From: Lagopus muta
Lineage: Eukaryota > Chordata > Aves > Galliformes > Phasianidae
NCBI RefSeq assembly: GCF_023343835.1
Contig: NC_064472.1
Coordinates: forward strand, 11,399,469 to 11,463,468
Direction: 5' to 3'
DNA: 64,000 nt
Numbering within the stretch: position 1 is the stretch's first letter; the number at the start of each line of letters is the position of its first letter. This document shows positions 51,455 through 64,000 of the stretch, piece after piece. The notes beneath the pieces were generated by a model. The model was given only the letters and a program-made list of their open reading frames with translations. It had not been told where the DNA came from and did no database searches. The position numbers and the translations under genes are program-made.

Positions 51455-52360
51455 CAGGTGTTTCCAGCATGGCCTGCAGGCCAGATGTGGCCCAGGACAG
51501 CCAGTAATGCTGCTCCACAAGACTAAACTTCTGCCATTATTATTTGATTTTTAGGAATGTTTTTCACGAGTTGATTGCACATAGCTTGAGCATGGACTTG
51601 CATAGGTGACAGCAGAACTGTGGGGGGTGGTGCAGTGCAGTGTTTACTTCACCTCTCATGCCTGCCACACACTCATTCAAATCAAAACTTGTATGTGTTG
51701 CACGTACATGTGCTTGTGCCATTTGGTGAGTATAACACTGATTACTGATAATAAAATTTCAACCTATCTATCTGTGTGGGCCTGTGAAAGTATATTTTTT
51801 GTTATTAAGCAGGCATGTGAGTTTTCTTATTGAATTATTAAACTTGAGCAAATCTAAAATTGCCAGAAAATAACCAATCAATAAGACTTTTGAATACAGA
51901 CTTATACAGTATTGTCTGCTAATTACAAAAAAGAATTTGCAATCAGATGCTCACCTCAAATGAAAAAATGATCACATCTCTTTACAAGACTTGTGGAACC
52001 TATCTTACCAGAGAAAAATATTTCTCAGTTCACAGTCATACCTTATTCATGTAATCGCTTTTTGGCTGTATGTGTGTTTACGACCAACTGTTTTCAAGGA
52101 TCTAGCACAGGAAGACCAAAATTTTATCAAAAATCTCTGATGAACACCTTGATAACTCACAAATTGCATAAACACAGCCACTGGATGAGACATCGATGCA
52201 TTAATTTCATAAAACCAAGATCAAATAATAAATGCACTAAACTAGTGGGATGTATTTTTTTTAACATTTTAATTAAAAAATAAAAAATAGAAGTTTTTTG
52301 TATAAATCAACTATATATATTTTGTATGTGACTTAGGCAAGCCAACTTTGGATACCCACA
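51455..52360 (+). mobile_element. internally deleted hAT (Charlie-type) relic
   Basis: The left end is CAGGTGTTTCCAGCATGGCC and the right end is GCCAACTTTGGATACCCACA, a decayed inverted pair. Outside them lie ATTTAAAC (51447-51454) and ATTCAAAC (52361-52368), an 8-bp target duplication with one transition, as expected for hAT. The subterminal block (GGCCTGCAGGCCAGATGTGG) and the 3' half match the element at 37972. At 906 bp it lacks most of the transposase but keeps the C-terminal coding tail (near 51970-52230) with stops, so it is a non-autonomous derivative. Confidence 0.85.
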
Positions 52361-55300
52361 ATTCAAACCTTCTTTCTCAGTACAGTCTATTTGATTTATA
52401 TTGTAAGTATGACTACATATTCTGTAAAAGCTGTAGAAGAGTAAGACAGCCCTTTAAAGGAACACCATATGAACATTTTGCAGTATTTCTTGAGATTGAG
52501 CAAAGTCAATCTTAGCTTTCTTATATTTCGCAAGACCCTTTAGAAGCAGCAGAACTGGTGAAGCCTGGCCTACCTGTCCAGTTGTTTTGTATTCCTTTTC
52601 TACTTCATCGCAGTACTTACAGTTTCTCTACTCTGCTCTTCACTGTCTATCCTTTCTGCTGTTTCTCAAGCATACATGCAGAGGCATATCTCTGCAGTGT
52701 CCTTCTGTGTGCCTGCTGGATGTCAAGCAGTGCCAAATTGCTAAAACAGTGCATTTAGCTGTTCGTGTTTGTAGGATCAAACAGCATAGCTCATACTGCA
52801 GCCTTTGATGGAAGCACTGTATAATTCCTGTTCATATAATCACTGTTTTTCATGAACTTCATGTGAGCATATTTATCTTGGATGGTGCTTCCTAGCTGTA
52901 AATAGATTTAGAGTAGTATGCTGGTGTAGAATGGTTTAGAATCAGTATCTTCTTGTGAATGAGATGGAAACTGCATCAAACTGAAAACTTGCAGAATAGT
53001 TGTGAAACAACAGGATCTTCAAACCTTTAAGTTTACTCAAGCTAGCCATGGCAAGGACTGTAGGCGTCTGAGACTCTTGATCATGAATACCATCCATGCT
53101 AGCAGAAAGCTACCAGCTGGGTCCAGTTCTTAAAGCTGTCGATTTATATTTAGGGATGGTGATGTGGATTCTGTCTATGCCAAATAAACTTACAAAGAAA
53201 TATGATTCTACTCTGTAAAACAGATGGAATGCTGAAAATAGTGTTGTGTTGAACTTGTTTAATAAAACTACTTAACATAGCTGTTTTGGAGACTGTCTAC
53301 TTGCGTAAGGATCTGCCTCTATTTGAGAATAAGCATGAGTAGTTTGTTCTCAGTATTGTTTTGTGCAGTAGCATTTTCAACCATGACTAGGGCCCTGACA
53401 TGTTAGGATAATGTGAACTCTAATGTGTCTAATGGTGTGGCTCCTTGTAAAATAAATACATCTCAATCTTCTGCTGCTTTGCAGTATATTTTTCTTCCTG
53501 ACATCTTGCATGGTGTGTTTATAGGTGTATCTTCTATCCAAAGGGATGATGATGTTCTATTACTGTCATTGTTTTGAGAACTTAGATTGCTCATCTTATT
53601 TTTTCCTACTCTTACAGCATTAATGCAGACAAGAAATAAGAGAATAGGGCATGTTGACATTATTATGATCTTGCTTCATTGTGTTACATGGATTTTTCTG
53701 TTTTGTCCTCTGAGGATGGAGACTACTGACTCTTATGTCTGAAGATCAAGTCTCTCACATACACCAGTGAGAGGCATTCAGGAATGCTGGCTGGCTAATG
53801 TCTGTTTTGTCTAAGTTCCTACCTCCTCTAATCCATCCAGCAAAGGTTTTAGCAGAAAAAAAAGAATTGGAGGAGATTTATTTCAGGAAACTTTGGCTAA
53901 AAACAGAAAGTGATTAGATAGCTCACTTGTGAAACCTGTATGTTCTTTAGAGGAGGTATGGATAGCATTCTTTCTGATCTGCTCAAGAGCTTTTCCTGCG
54001 AGCCTGTTACCTGAACAGAATGCTGTAGTAAGAGCCAAGAAATGCTGCTCTTTTTGTGTCAGAATGATTCCTGCGCCTTAGAAAATATAGATGAGGCTTA
54101 GACAACTTTTGCAACACAAATTCTACTGGAAATAGCTTGGGAAATGCTCTGTCTGTGAGAATGAGCTCTTCTTGGTATTGTTTCTCCTCTGTTAGCTCCC
54201 TGTCTGTGAAAAGGCTAGCAAGTAAGGTATTCTACTACATGGTATTGAAAATGGTGTTGTTCAGATGTGGTAACCTGTATAATCTTTCTCTCTCAAGTGC
54301 ACATATGGATCTAAGGGCTGGAAAAGATTGTTTAGGCAGAATGAAACAGCTATGAGGTGAGGTGTGAAGAGATTTTGGCACTGTTCTGCAAGGAGTTGTT
54401 GGGACTCGCAATTAAGTGCATCAAACCACAGTCTGCATAGCTTTGAGGAATAGAACACAGTTGTGATACCATCTCATTTGAGCTGTACTGTTTCTGCTTG
54501 TGTTTCAATAGTGCAGTTGTTTTGTGAGCTATGTTCTGGAATGGTATAGAGCATGTGATTGCCCATTGAGTCATCTGTGGCAGTGCAAACATTGCAGCAG
54601 GAGAGTATGTTCTAAAGCAAATGTTGAAAACTTGTTTTCAGTTGTAAAAGCAGGACTTTGCAATCGGTTGGTTGCCTTTTCATTAGTGCACTTGAATGCC
54701 TGATACACCATAAAAATAAGACTGTACAGACTTCTGTAATGTAAAGCTGTGTTCGCGAGGAAAAGCTGTTTTCCATTTTCATCTGAAATATGAACTCTGC
54801 TTTACATTCCTGACCCGTAACAGAGCTATTCTGAAAACATGCTTTTTGTCCACTGAAGCAGCATGTGTTGAATTAAAATGGCCCATTCTGTAGTGCAGAC
54901 CTTTCAGTTTTCAACGGGCATGAACTTCTGCAAGGGGGTGAAAGTTCAGGAGGAAAAGGGGACCTAGCTCAAAAACTATGAACAGAAATATGTTCCTTTC
55001 CAACTGTCTGTTCTTCAGAGCATTCTCACCGAAATTAAAGCCAGAAAGAATTTCAGAACATTTATTTTCTTGAGGAGAACTTGATGTCTATCTGATTTTT
55101 TAGAATATAGGTCATGAATTAAGAGCCATCTTATGTTTGCATGAAAAATGCACTTTTGAAGGATGAAGGAGACTATGTAATTCTGTATAAAAGATAAAGA
55201 TAAGTAACTATCTTTTTTAGCCTTGGCGTGACAGCCTTGACCAAAGGGAACATGCTGCTATCAGTGCTTTCTATTGAAAATGCTGAAATTCTTCATTCCT

Positions 55301-56357
55301 TGCAAAGAATATTTTCTGCAAGTTATGTGGATGTTAAACTGGTTAAATCGGGCTTCTGCTGTATCTGTTGCTCACTACTTGACTGGCACTGTTTCAAGCA
55401 GAAGCTGACCCATTTGCATAATGGGATGTCAAACTTGCTGATGCCTTCTGGTTGCAGCTTTCTGTAGCTCAAGGACTGTGTGGACTAAGTGGTAGCTGTT
55501 GTAGTAGTAAATGTAAAACATCTTCTGTACTTCTAAAATCTTAAGGGTGGGGAATTTGATGGGGAAGCATTGTGTCAGTACCTGAGGTCTTGAGCTTTGG
55601 GTGATGATTGACTATGGTCAATGGTAGAAAACTCTACTGGGCTTCCTCAAAAAAGACTTTCAGGGTTGTTTTTTTTTTTTGCACAAATGTCCTGATTATT
55701 ATATGTATGTTGCAGTAACAATTCCATGTGTCACCAAGGCAGTGGAGATGCCACATAACGCATTGCACATCCTCAGGCAGTCATGTCAAGCAGTAGAGTG
55801 TTACATTGTGTGAAATACTATTAATAGAAGACACATCTCTGATGAAAGGATCTAGAAGTTCTGTTTGACATCTCTGTGTGCAAACTAAAACATGGAGCCA
55901 TCTGCTTTCCTAAGGTATCACTTATGCTGAATTGACTTCTGCCAGCAAGATAATGGTGATAAGATTATTTTGCTGTAAAAAATTTAAAAAATAAAACATT
56001 GCAAGTGTATCTTGTTTTACGAGTAGGCTGTATGCACGTACTGAACGTAAATTTGAATCACTGTAGTTTGACAAAAGCTGAAATAAGAGAAGGTTGTCAA
56101 ATCAGTGCTCTTCATAAAAGCAAATAATGCCTTCCTTGTCCTGACCCTCTATAGCTTTTGTTGACCCTCTTTCTCTTGCTTAGGGACCACCCCTGTGATG
56201 TGCAGGGATACGTGTACCTTAATTGTAGATTTATTTTATGTGCCATCTTCCTGTGGCGATTTCAAAACACAGGCATGAAGGTGTGTGCTTCTTTATTTCA
56301 GCTGAGTGCTTATAGCATTCCATTCTGCACCCTTCTATACGAAATCTTGTTTTATTA

Positions 56358-56422
56358 GAGAGGGTTGAACTAGATGATCTCAAAAGGTCTCTACCAACCC
56401 CTGTGGTTTTGTGATTGTGTAA
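56358..56422 (+). mobile_element. CR1 LINE, very short 3' end
   Basis: About 65 bases: GAGAGGGTTGAACTAGATGA, CAAAAGGTCTCTACCAACCC and then TGTGATTGTGTAATTC at the end. It is a severely 5'-truncated CR1 insertion. Confidence 0.88.
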
Positions 56423-59400
56423 TTCTCCTACCTGTTTTCCTAGTTGGTGTTGAATGAATGTTTTTTGGGGAAAAAAACTTTACTTCTTTACTTTTACCTT
56501 TTTGAAAACTACTTGTGATTGACCCAGCTGTACAGAATAGAGATAAATGCAGACAATGTGATTAAAATTTGATTGTGGGAAATAGGTCTCACTCCATCTT
56601 CCCATGTAAGCAGTTAAGGAAACTGGTAGCCCTTAGCTATGTGAATCAAATGTATCATATCCTTTGAATTTTTTTTTTTTTCCCCTTCTTTTCAGCTGCT
56701 GGTGCAAGAAATGCCCTCTTATGTTGCCTTCAGAAACAAAATAAGTGTTCTTGATTATATCAAGAATCAATGATTATGTCATTGTAGATGTGTTGATCTC
56801 CATTTTCATATCTCTTTTCAGTCTTGTGACTGTGTTGTTGTAGGGCCTTTCAGTGCATTTCCCAGATTCAAATAATTTTAGGCGTGGTTTAGAAGAGATA
56901 ATGTCAAGAAGAGTCTGCTGTACTGTTCTTCTAGAAATAAACATGAGTGTTCATTCCAACTTGTGTCCCTAAACATCAGCTTTCTCTCCCTGTCACAGAG
57001 ATTGTAAAGATTAAATAAACAAAATAATCAGTATATTTTCTACAGCTAGTGGGAAGGAAGCCTACACTGAATGTTTTCAGAATCCACTTGTTATCTGTGC
57101 AATCTATAACAAACAAAATAAAACAAAAAAGCTTTTGTTTTTAGCAGGTTCCTACTGCACCAGTTTTACTACTCCCATATATATTAGGATCTGGATGCTA
57201 TGCTGGGATGCTTTGGTCTTTTTCCTTTGTATTATTATTCTTCGCTCAAGCACATGGAAGTTGTCTGACTGTATCCAGCAGAGTGATCCATTTTGGTTAA
57301 ATATATCCTGGGAGTTCTGCCAGAACTGTCTCTGAGTGGTCTCCAAGGTAACCAGACTTTTCCTGGCAGAGTGGCTTTGGAGGTGGTTGCATTGGTACAG
57401 TAGGAAGAAATGCATAGTTTTTGATTTAGATAGAAGTAACTAGTTCTGTCTCATGTATGTTGGGCAGGCACTGTCATATCTCTGAAGAGGTTCAGAGTCT
57501 AGTCCCACACTCATGGGGCTGGAAGATTCCAAGAGTTGAACTGTAATCAGCTTATAGTTTGAGAAAAAATCTTTTTAAGCTTGCCTGTTGATGATTTTTT
57601 TCCCTCAGTCAACTGAAAAAATAGTGTTGACTTGTTCTGGTGGGAGGTATGTATGGAGCCAGTGAAATATATAATGGAACCTAGAGCCTTGCACGCGCTC
57701 TCTTTTATGTTTTTCATTTTTTTCATGTGTTTGTGAGACTGTATTTCTTGAACAGTCATTTTTGATGATTTAAAAAGTGTTGCCCTATGGCGTCTTATTT
57801 TTCTAGGCCTACAGATATGCATGAATTATTTTATTGCCCTTTTGCTGTGTCTTTGCAGTGTCATGCAAACATAAACAATGCAGGATGTCTTTTTTGACAT
57901 CACATTGAAATTCTATTGTTTTTATTTGCAAAATATTACTTCTCTTAAAATAGCATTAGCATGACTGGTTTTAGAGTTTGCAGTAATTCAGAATGTGTAT
58001 ATTGTGTCAGGATGTATGGAGTGTGTTGATAAAGCTCACTTGAACTGGCTGTCATCCACTTTCCACTTCAGTTTTCCTGTCTGACATAAAACGTTTGGAA
58101 AACTTTTTGCATGGGCATAGAAATAATTGAATGACGCACTTTAAAATAAAACAAAGCTCAGGAAGTGGCTAGCTACCGATGAGGCTCAGTATTTAACTAA
58201 AACTTGTAATTCGTTTTCAAATAATATAATAGTCTCAACATTTCTTCTTTCACCAAAATGTTTGTTACCTTCATTTAAAACAAGTCTGTAATGGAACGAT
58301 GGAATTCTCCTTTCCCGCTATCACTTATGTCTGAAATTGATAGATCGTTTTAAATTCCAGTTAGTGTATGAAACTTTCCTATCTCTTTTTAACACAGAAT
58401 AGAGGCTGCAGGTAACCGTCTAGCAGTCATACAGCCTGGCCCCCTCCTATTTGGTGTCTTGTGCCATCTACAGCATTTGTACTGACAGCATGTGGTAGAG
58501 GTGGTGGCCAAAGTGAGCGTAACATCCCTGTTTTACAAAAGGCAATATAATATAACTAGTTCAGTGGCTGTGAAGGCATTCAGCAAGCAGCCTGAGGCAA
58601 CATGTTGTGTCAGGGTCTGAGTATAAAGCCTTGGACAACTGCAGCAGAGGTTTAATTTACGGTGATGTGGCAGTGTGTGCACCAAAACTTTCTTCACCCC
58701 TAACACTTTATGGCACATAGTTGCTCAGCTTCATAGGGTTGTATGAAGATGCTGAAGAGTTCTTTGTGGCTTTTTTTTATTTTTTTTCTCTCAAGCAGAT
58801 AGAATGCTTTGTGGTGTGATTACGGCAAACTCGGTCTTTGTCTTTTTCAAACTTAATGATCTGATGATTCTAAAACCTGCCTGTTCACACTTCACTGTGA
58901 TTTCTGGTTTCTGTGTTAATTCTACTTCTGTATTTTGGTAATAGCAGTATGTTTTGCTTTAATCCTTCCTGGAAAACTAACAGGGGATCGATTTCACTTG
59001 CTTAGCTTAATCTCTTCCCATTCAAACAGCATACTAAACCAAAATGTTTAAAATTTGATTCCTTAGAGATTGTTGTAGGGCAGTTACAGAATACTGTGTG
59101 GAGTCTTTCAAATTTAAGACCTTGATTTTCAAGTTCAGTAAAAGGACAAAACTGAACCAATATGTGGTAACTAATATCTGGTAATTTACTGCACTGCAAT
59201 AAAAGGGCAAAATAGGTACACTGTAATTGATACTTCAGCTGTTTAAAGAAAATCATTTTGCTAATATCGAGGCCAAGTTTTTGAGTTTCCATTTCAGGTC
59301 CATATTTAGATGCAACAACAAGATAGCCAACTTTCAAAATGGCCACGTGTTCAACAAATAATTCAGTATTTCTATAGCTGGACTTCAGTGACATGAAATA

Positions 59401-60129
59401 TGCTTAACATAACATACAGTAGTCCACTGAAGTTGTATTGTTCCATAGTATAGATGCAACCTCAGCCAGTGGCCATTTTATACGTCCTATGTTTTTAATT
59501 CACTCCCTGAATTACAAGTGTGGCTGCAGCCTCTCCTTGGTTTGCTTCAAACCTTGACTCAAGTTACCTTTACAAGCTCTTGCCGGAAGGTGATAAGAAT
59601 GGGTGGCTGGGTATGTGAATATCATGCAGTCAAAAGCATTCCAAGCTTCTGTGTGTGTAATTCTCTGTGGGTAAGGCATCATGGCCAAATTTGGTGACTT
59701 TACATCACTTTTTTTTCTGCAGTTTTCTTATAAGTGTTGAGTTGATATTACAAAGCTGGCCTGCTGAATTCAAGGTTATGGTTTCCTTCTTTTAATTAAC
59801 TCTGGATTCTTGAAAAGGCTAAGAGACTGCTAGAGCATGCAGGTTGCTTGAGTACAGAAATTTCTTACCTAAATATGTTGGTGAAGTGAAGCACAGAAAA
59901 GGGTAGGTTTTTTGTTATAATTTTTTTCTACCTTTCTACCCATTACTAAACAAGAATATTAGTGTTATCATGAGTAATTAGCTGCTTCTCTAAGACAGCG
60001 TTTCTATCATTACTTAGTTCTGGTGCCCATCAGGCTCTAGAGAGGCCAATGTCTGCTGTTGCAGAGCAGAAGAGCAAGTAGGGGATGTAATTTTCCTAAC
60101 ATAAATCTGTTCAGCCCTGTCGCTTTCAG

Positions 60130-60634
60130 CAACACAATGCGACGACGCTACAGGCTTGGGGCGGTGTGGCTGGAGGACTGTATAGAGGAAATGGACCTGG
60201 GGATATCGATTGATGCTTGGCTGAACATGAGCCGACAGTGTGCCCAGGTGGCCAAGAAGGCCAGTGGCATCCTGGCTTGCATCAGAAACAGTGTTGCAAG
60301 CAGGAGCAGAGAGGTGATTGTTCCCCTATATTCAGCACTAGTGAGGCCGCACCTCGAGTGCTGTGTCGTTTTTGGGCATCTCCCCTGCCAAGCTACGGCA
60401 GGGGAGATTCAGGCTGGACATGAGGAAGTATTACTTTTCAGAAAGGGTGGTCAGGCACTGGAATGGACTGCCCAGGGAGGTGGTGGAATCACCGAGCCTG
60501 GGGGTGTTCAAGGAAAGGCTGGATGTTGTGTTGAGGGACATGGTTTAGTAGGAGCTATTGGGAATAGGTGAACGGTTGGACTGGATGAGCTTTTAGGTCT
60601 TTTCCAACCTTGGTGATTCTATGATTCTGCGATT
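60130..60634 (+). mobile_element. CR1 LINE, sense, with internal deletion and hairpin
   Basis: The 5' part encodes ORF2 residues such as [19 protein letters not shown]. Around 60375-60410 the expected middle portion is missing, and the sequence passes directly into the terminal region (GATTCAGGCTGGACATGAGG). At the junction lies a perfect 12-base inverted repeat (60378-60389 and 60397-60408) with a 7-base loop. The 3' end is canonical: CTTTTCCAACCTTGG, then GATTCTATGATTCTGCGAT. Confidence 0.95.
60378..60408. repeat. 12-bp perfect inverted repeat in CR1
   Basis: ATCTCCCCTGCC and GGCAGGGGAGAT are separated by AAGCTAC. The right arm fits the normal CR1 sequence, while the left arm looks like its inverted copy, placed exactly at the internal deletion. 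Confidence 0.95.
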
Positions 60635-63600
60635 TTAATGGTTACCAGCTCAGACTGAAGGTTCTTCAGGCCTAATACCTCTAATGAATCTTTCTGCCTA
60701 ATTGCACAGTGGGTTTCTCCTTGAACTCACTCATTTAAAAGTCTTACAGCTGCAACATCCTTTGAAAGGAGTTCCACAAGTCTACCACTGACTTTACTTT
60801 TACTTTACTTTTTTTTCTTTTTGACCTGGTCCTACTTCTATTTGCTGGTACCTCACTATGCCAAACACTTAGCAGTTTTGCCCCAAGGATCTTCTCCATG
60901 TTATTGGTAATTCTGTTGCTTCATTTCCCCCTTGCCTGTCTTTGACACTAAGGCATCCTAGCCAGTTCATTCTTCATATAGGTTCTGTTTTGGATTGCCT
61001 TTGTACTTTTGAACCCCTTCCAACTCTACCATCATTTTAGAAATGTATACCACTGATACTGCATGCAAAATACAGTATTACATACAGTATGTGTACAGTG
61101 ATCATTCCTAATGCTTATTGATTTGATAAAGATGGGCCTGAGTCAGGAAACTGATGGTTTTCCTGGCTCAGTTGTGAACTCACTTGGCTTACTGATTTCT
61201 GCTTTTTCTCTGAACTTTTATGCTGCAGTGGTAAAGTATACATTCTGTCAGGGAGGATAGCTAGCGTAGTGACTGGGAGTATGCCTCTTTTGGGGAGCAA
61301 GATACTACTATATGGGTTGAGGGGAAGTGTCCTCAGTAATCTTCTCTTGCCAATTTTGTTGGTATGAGAAGGGAAAGTACTGCTGCTTGTCATTTTCCTC
61401 AACGTTGATGGAATTGCTTTATTTTCTTCTGATAGCTTGATTTAATCATGTGTAGATTTAAACTACCTATAATAAAAAGAGGAGTTTTAATAGAATTGTT
61501 AGATATTATAGACTCACTTAAGATATCTGTGCAGACCTTTTAACGTGGAGCCCTAAATACAGTAAGAACCAGAGTTATAAAACTCTATCAAATGGTCACT
61601 GCTAATTCAAATGATTATAAAGTGCATGAATATCTTTGATGTCAATAAATTCTGCTCTATATATATTGATAATAATTTGAGAAGTATTTTACTTGTCAGA
61701 GCTAATGGCTCTGTTATATTTCTTAGCAATTCTTTCCATTCAGCCTTTACATCGCCACTCGGTTTATGTCTGTTCTTAAATTGTGTATATGCTTTCCCTT
61801 TCCCTAGCATTTTTTTAAAGGTAAACTTCTTTTGATTTGAAAATGGTCCTTCAACCTCTTTTCTCTGAAATTTTGATGTTCATTGAGAATGAAGCAGTAA
61901 TCAACCAAAGATTGTTTTTGAAACTTATAAGGGGAATCTTTTAAAAGATGCATTCTTGTGGAAGTGTGTAACAAGTAAGTAGTATGTTATAGATATTTAG
62001 CTGAGCCACGTTTGTAACAGTAATTAATGATTGATGCATTAATTCAGACTTGAGGAGCAATGCCTATTTCATTTCAAGAATCTTCAAGAGAAGACTTGAA
62101 AGTATTTATGTTGGAGACTTCTAAAAAAACCTTTTAGAAATAGCTAGCCAGATGGATCCAGAGAATGCTTATGCATGTCACATATGTCTAATGCCTTTCC
62201 TTCCCCTGGGACCAAACTAGATTACATCATATTTTATGGTTACGGGACAGAATTTTAGTGGAACTTAGCCATATGGTTGAGTCATCTGTTCTCTTCAGTT
62301 TTGGAAGGATTATACTAGCATCTTCAAAAGGCAGTTAAATTTATTGGCCTCTTTTAACCCATAAAATTTGGAAACCTTCTGCTGTTTCTGGCAATGAGAA
62401 CACCCAATTTTCAGCTTATTTATACAATTTGCAATTATTAATTGAATATGTTAAAGATGCTGTTGGGGGTACAAAAAAGATGCTCATATTGTAGGTTAAT
62501 CTGGCTTTTAATGTCTTGTGAGATGGAAGGAATCTCAAATGTGTATAATGCAGATTCTTAAAAAATATACTTTCTTTGCATTTTTGTCATGACCCACAAA
62601 GCTCTTAGGATGTATCTCTTCTTCCTCACAGTCTTAAAACCTATTAAAAATCTTTGATCTCTCTCTCTTCACCTTGTCACATAAGTTATTGAAAAACATG
62701 AATTTAACTCTCAGGCGGTCATTTGCTCCTGGGAGTAGTCAAAATTCAGCGGTTGTTTATTCATGGTTATTGTATTAGTCGCTCTCTGCAGAATCCAGCA
62801 TAGCGTTGGTACGCAGTCTCAATTTTTGAAAAGTATGTAAACAGGATGTAACAGGGAGTGTGAATATTTGGAAGTATTTGTCAGACCACTCATAAGCATC
62901 AAAGCAGAACAATGGCTTTAAGGGACTGTTTAATGAGATACACATTATTACTGTACTTTCTTTTTTTCCTCATTTCAGTACCTCTGTGGGCTGTGACAAA
63001 GAGGTTCCAGCCATAACAGGGATGTTTTTTATAATGGGAAAGGGGCTAATAGCACAGCAGCCCTGCTTACTTTACATGGGACTGTGTGCTCTGTCTCCAC
63101 AGAAATGCTGCGACTGTGCTGCCTTTCAGGATTTTGTACTTTCAGCATTTTTTCATTGTAGTTTTTTAGTTCTTTGTGACTTGGTACTGGAAAGATAACA
63201 GTTTCCAGGTAGTTTAGCTGAACTCTCTTAATCCAGAAACTGTGCATGGAGCTTTTGAAGAGATCACAATTTAAGACAGGCAGCCCTGGGAGAATTCAGT
63301 AATGTAGCAGCAGCGATGTTCCTCACTGCATCAAGACTGCACAGTCAAACCATTGCTAGCCCTAATCTCTGCTAACAGTAAATAGTTTGTGGCACACAAG
63401 TATAATTTGGTTTAGGAATAATTAATAAGAGCTGAATGAATGTTTTTTAACAAAAAATAACACACAGAATTATGAGTTCTATTGTTTGTGTGAATAATCC
63501 TAAAGTGTCTGGTGAGATGGAGGTTGTCCAAATGAGCAAGAGCATGATAGTGTTAGTGCTCAAGTAAATTGCACTTAGATAAGAATACTTAGATGAGAAT

Positions 63601-63902
63601 TGTGGGTTCCTTACGTGTAGGCTAGTCCATTAATACTGAGCTGGGGTAGTTGTGACAGGCAGCATATGGCTTGATCACTGAACTGACAAGAGTTAAACTT
63701 CCCAATACCCTGGGGCAAATAGCTGAGTTTCCACAGGCTGCCTGAAGGATAGTTTGATAGCTGCAGCCCTGATGGGATGAAGGATGAGGTCATCTGTGCA
63801 TGGCAGACAGAAAATCTGCATAAAGGGCATGTGATACATTATTCACTTCTGTAGAGAATGGGCTCTTTTGGCAGATGAGCTGTTTCTTCTTTATGGAAGA
63901 AA

Positions 63903-64000
63903 TGGACCCAGAAGGTGTTGGTTTACTCTCAGCTAAACATGATCTAGAAGCGTGCTCAGGTTGCCAAGAAAGCCAATGGCATCCTGGCTTCTATCAGACA
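63903..64000 (+). mobile_element. CR1 LINE, cut by the window end
   Basis: Sense CR1 ORF2 sequence: CCAGAAGGTGTTGGTTTAC, then AGCTAAACATGATC and AGGTTGCCAAGAAAGCCAAT, GGCATCCTGGCTTCTATCAG. It corresponds to the same ORF2 region as the start of the element at 60130 and continues beyond the window. Confidence 0.92.

Noticed and set aside
62960..63200. Possible coding exon after CTCATTTCAG
   Set aside because: The acceptor looks good, but the open frame (with cysteine-rich residues) matches no family I know and no donor of quality follows. Chance is more likely.

Overview
The window is vertebrate, almost certainly avian and probably galliform (chicken-like). CR1 retrotransposon fragments dominate and there is no mammalian-type Alu or L1. 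Two hAT (Charlie-type) DNA transposon relics and a degenerate mariner with terminal repeats of the Galluhop/Mariner1_GG type complete the repeat content. There are no long coding genes. The window appears to be the 5' end of one large gene on the + strand, RAI14 (ankycorbin). The evidence is a perfect 12-codon coding start (MKSLKAKFRKSD) in a 100-base exon at 28050-28149, with a strong acceptor and donor, lying about 10 kb downstream of a CpG-island promoter. Avian RAI14 is expected on chromosome Z from human 5p synteny; that placement is inference.

Layout. (1) 1-17590: AT-rich, nearly repeat-poor 5' flank with no supported gene; it holds one CR1 3' end, a poly-A tract, a perfect 33-bp tandem duplication and a possible tRNA-like SINE relic. 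(2) 17590-18450: CpG island without a TATA box, with two palindromic E-boxes (GTCACGTGAC, the CLEAR/USF type), a CRE-like site, and candidate non-coding first exons ending at 17907 or 18128. (3) 17908-28049: first intron, with a TTA microsatellite, three CR1 fragments and a G21 tract. (4) 28050-28149: exon 2, with 5'UTR, a minimal ATG-TAA upstream ORF and the first 12 codons. (5) 28150-64000: second intron, continuing past the window and much richer in transposons. It holds nine CR1 pieces, a roughly 2.9 kb hAT transposon interrupted by two of them, a 0.9 kb deleted relative of that hAT, a 1.25 kb mariner, and long microsatellites including about 370 bases of CTTT.

Working together: the CpG island starts the transcript, exon 1 splices to exon 2, and the remaining ankyrin-repeat and coiled-coil exons should lie beyond 64000. 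I found no unknown protein system. The points most worth a second look are the promoter E-box pair, the start-stop uORF, the nested hAT/CR1 structure with a duplicated terminus, and a CR1 copy with a hairpin at its deletion junction.
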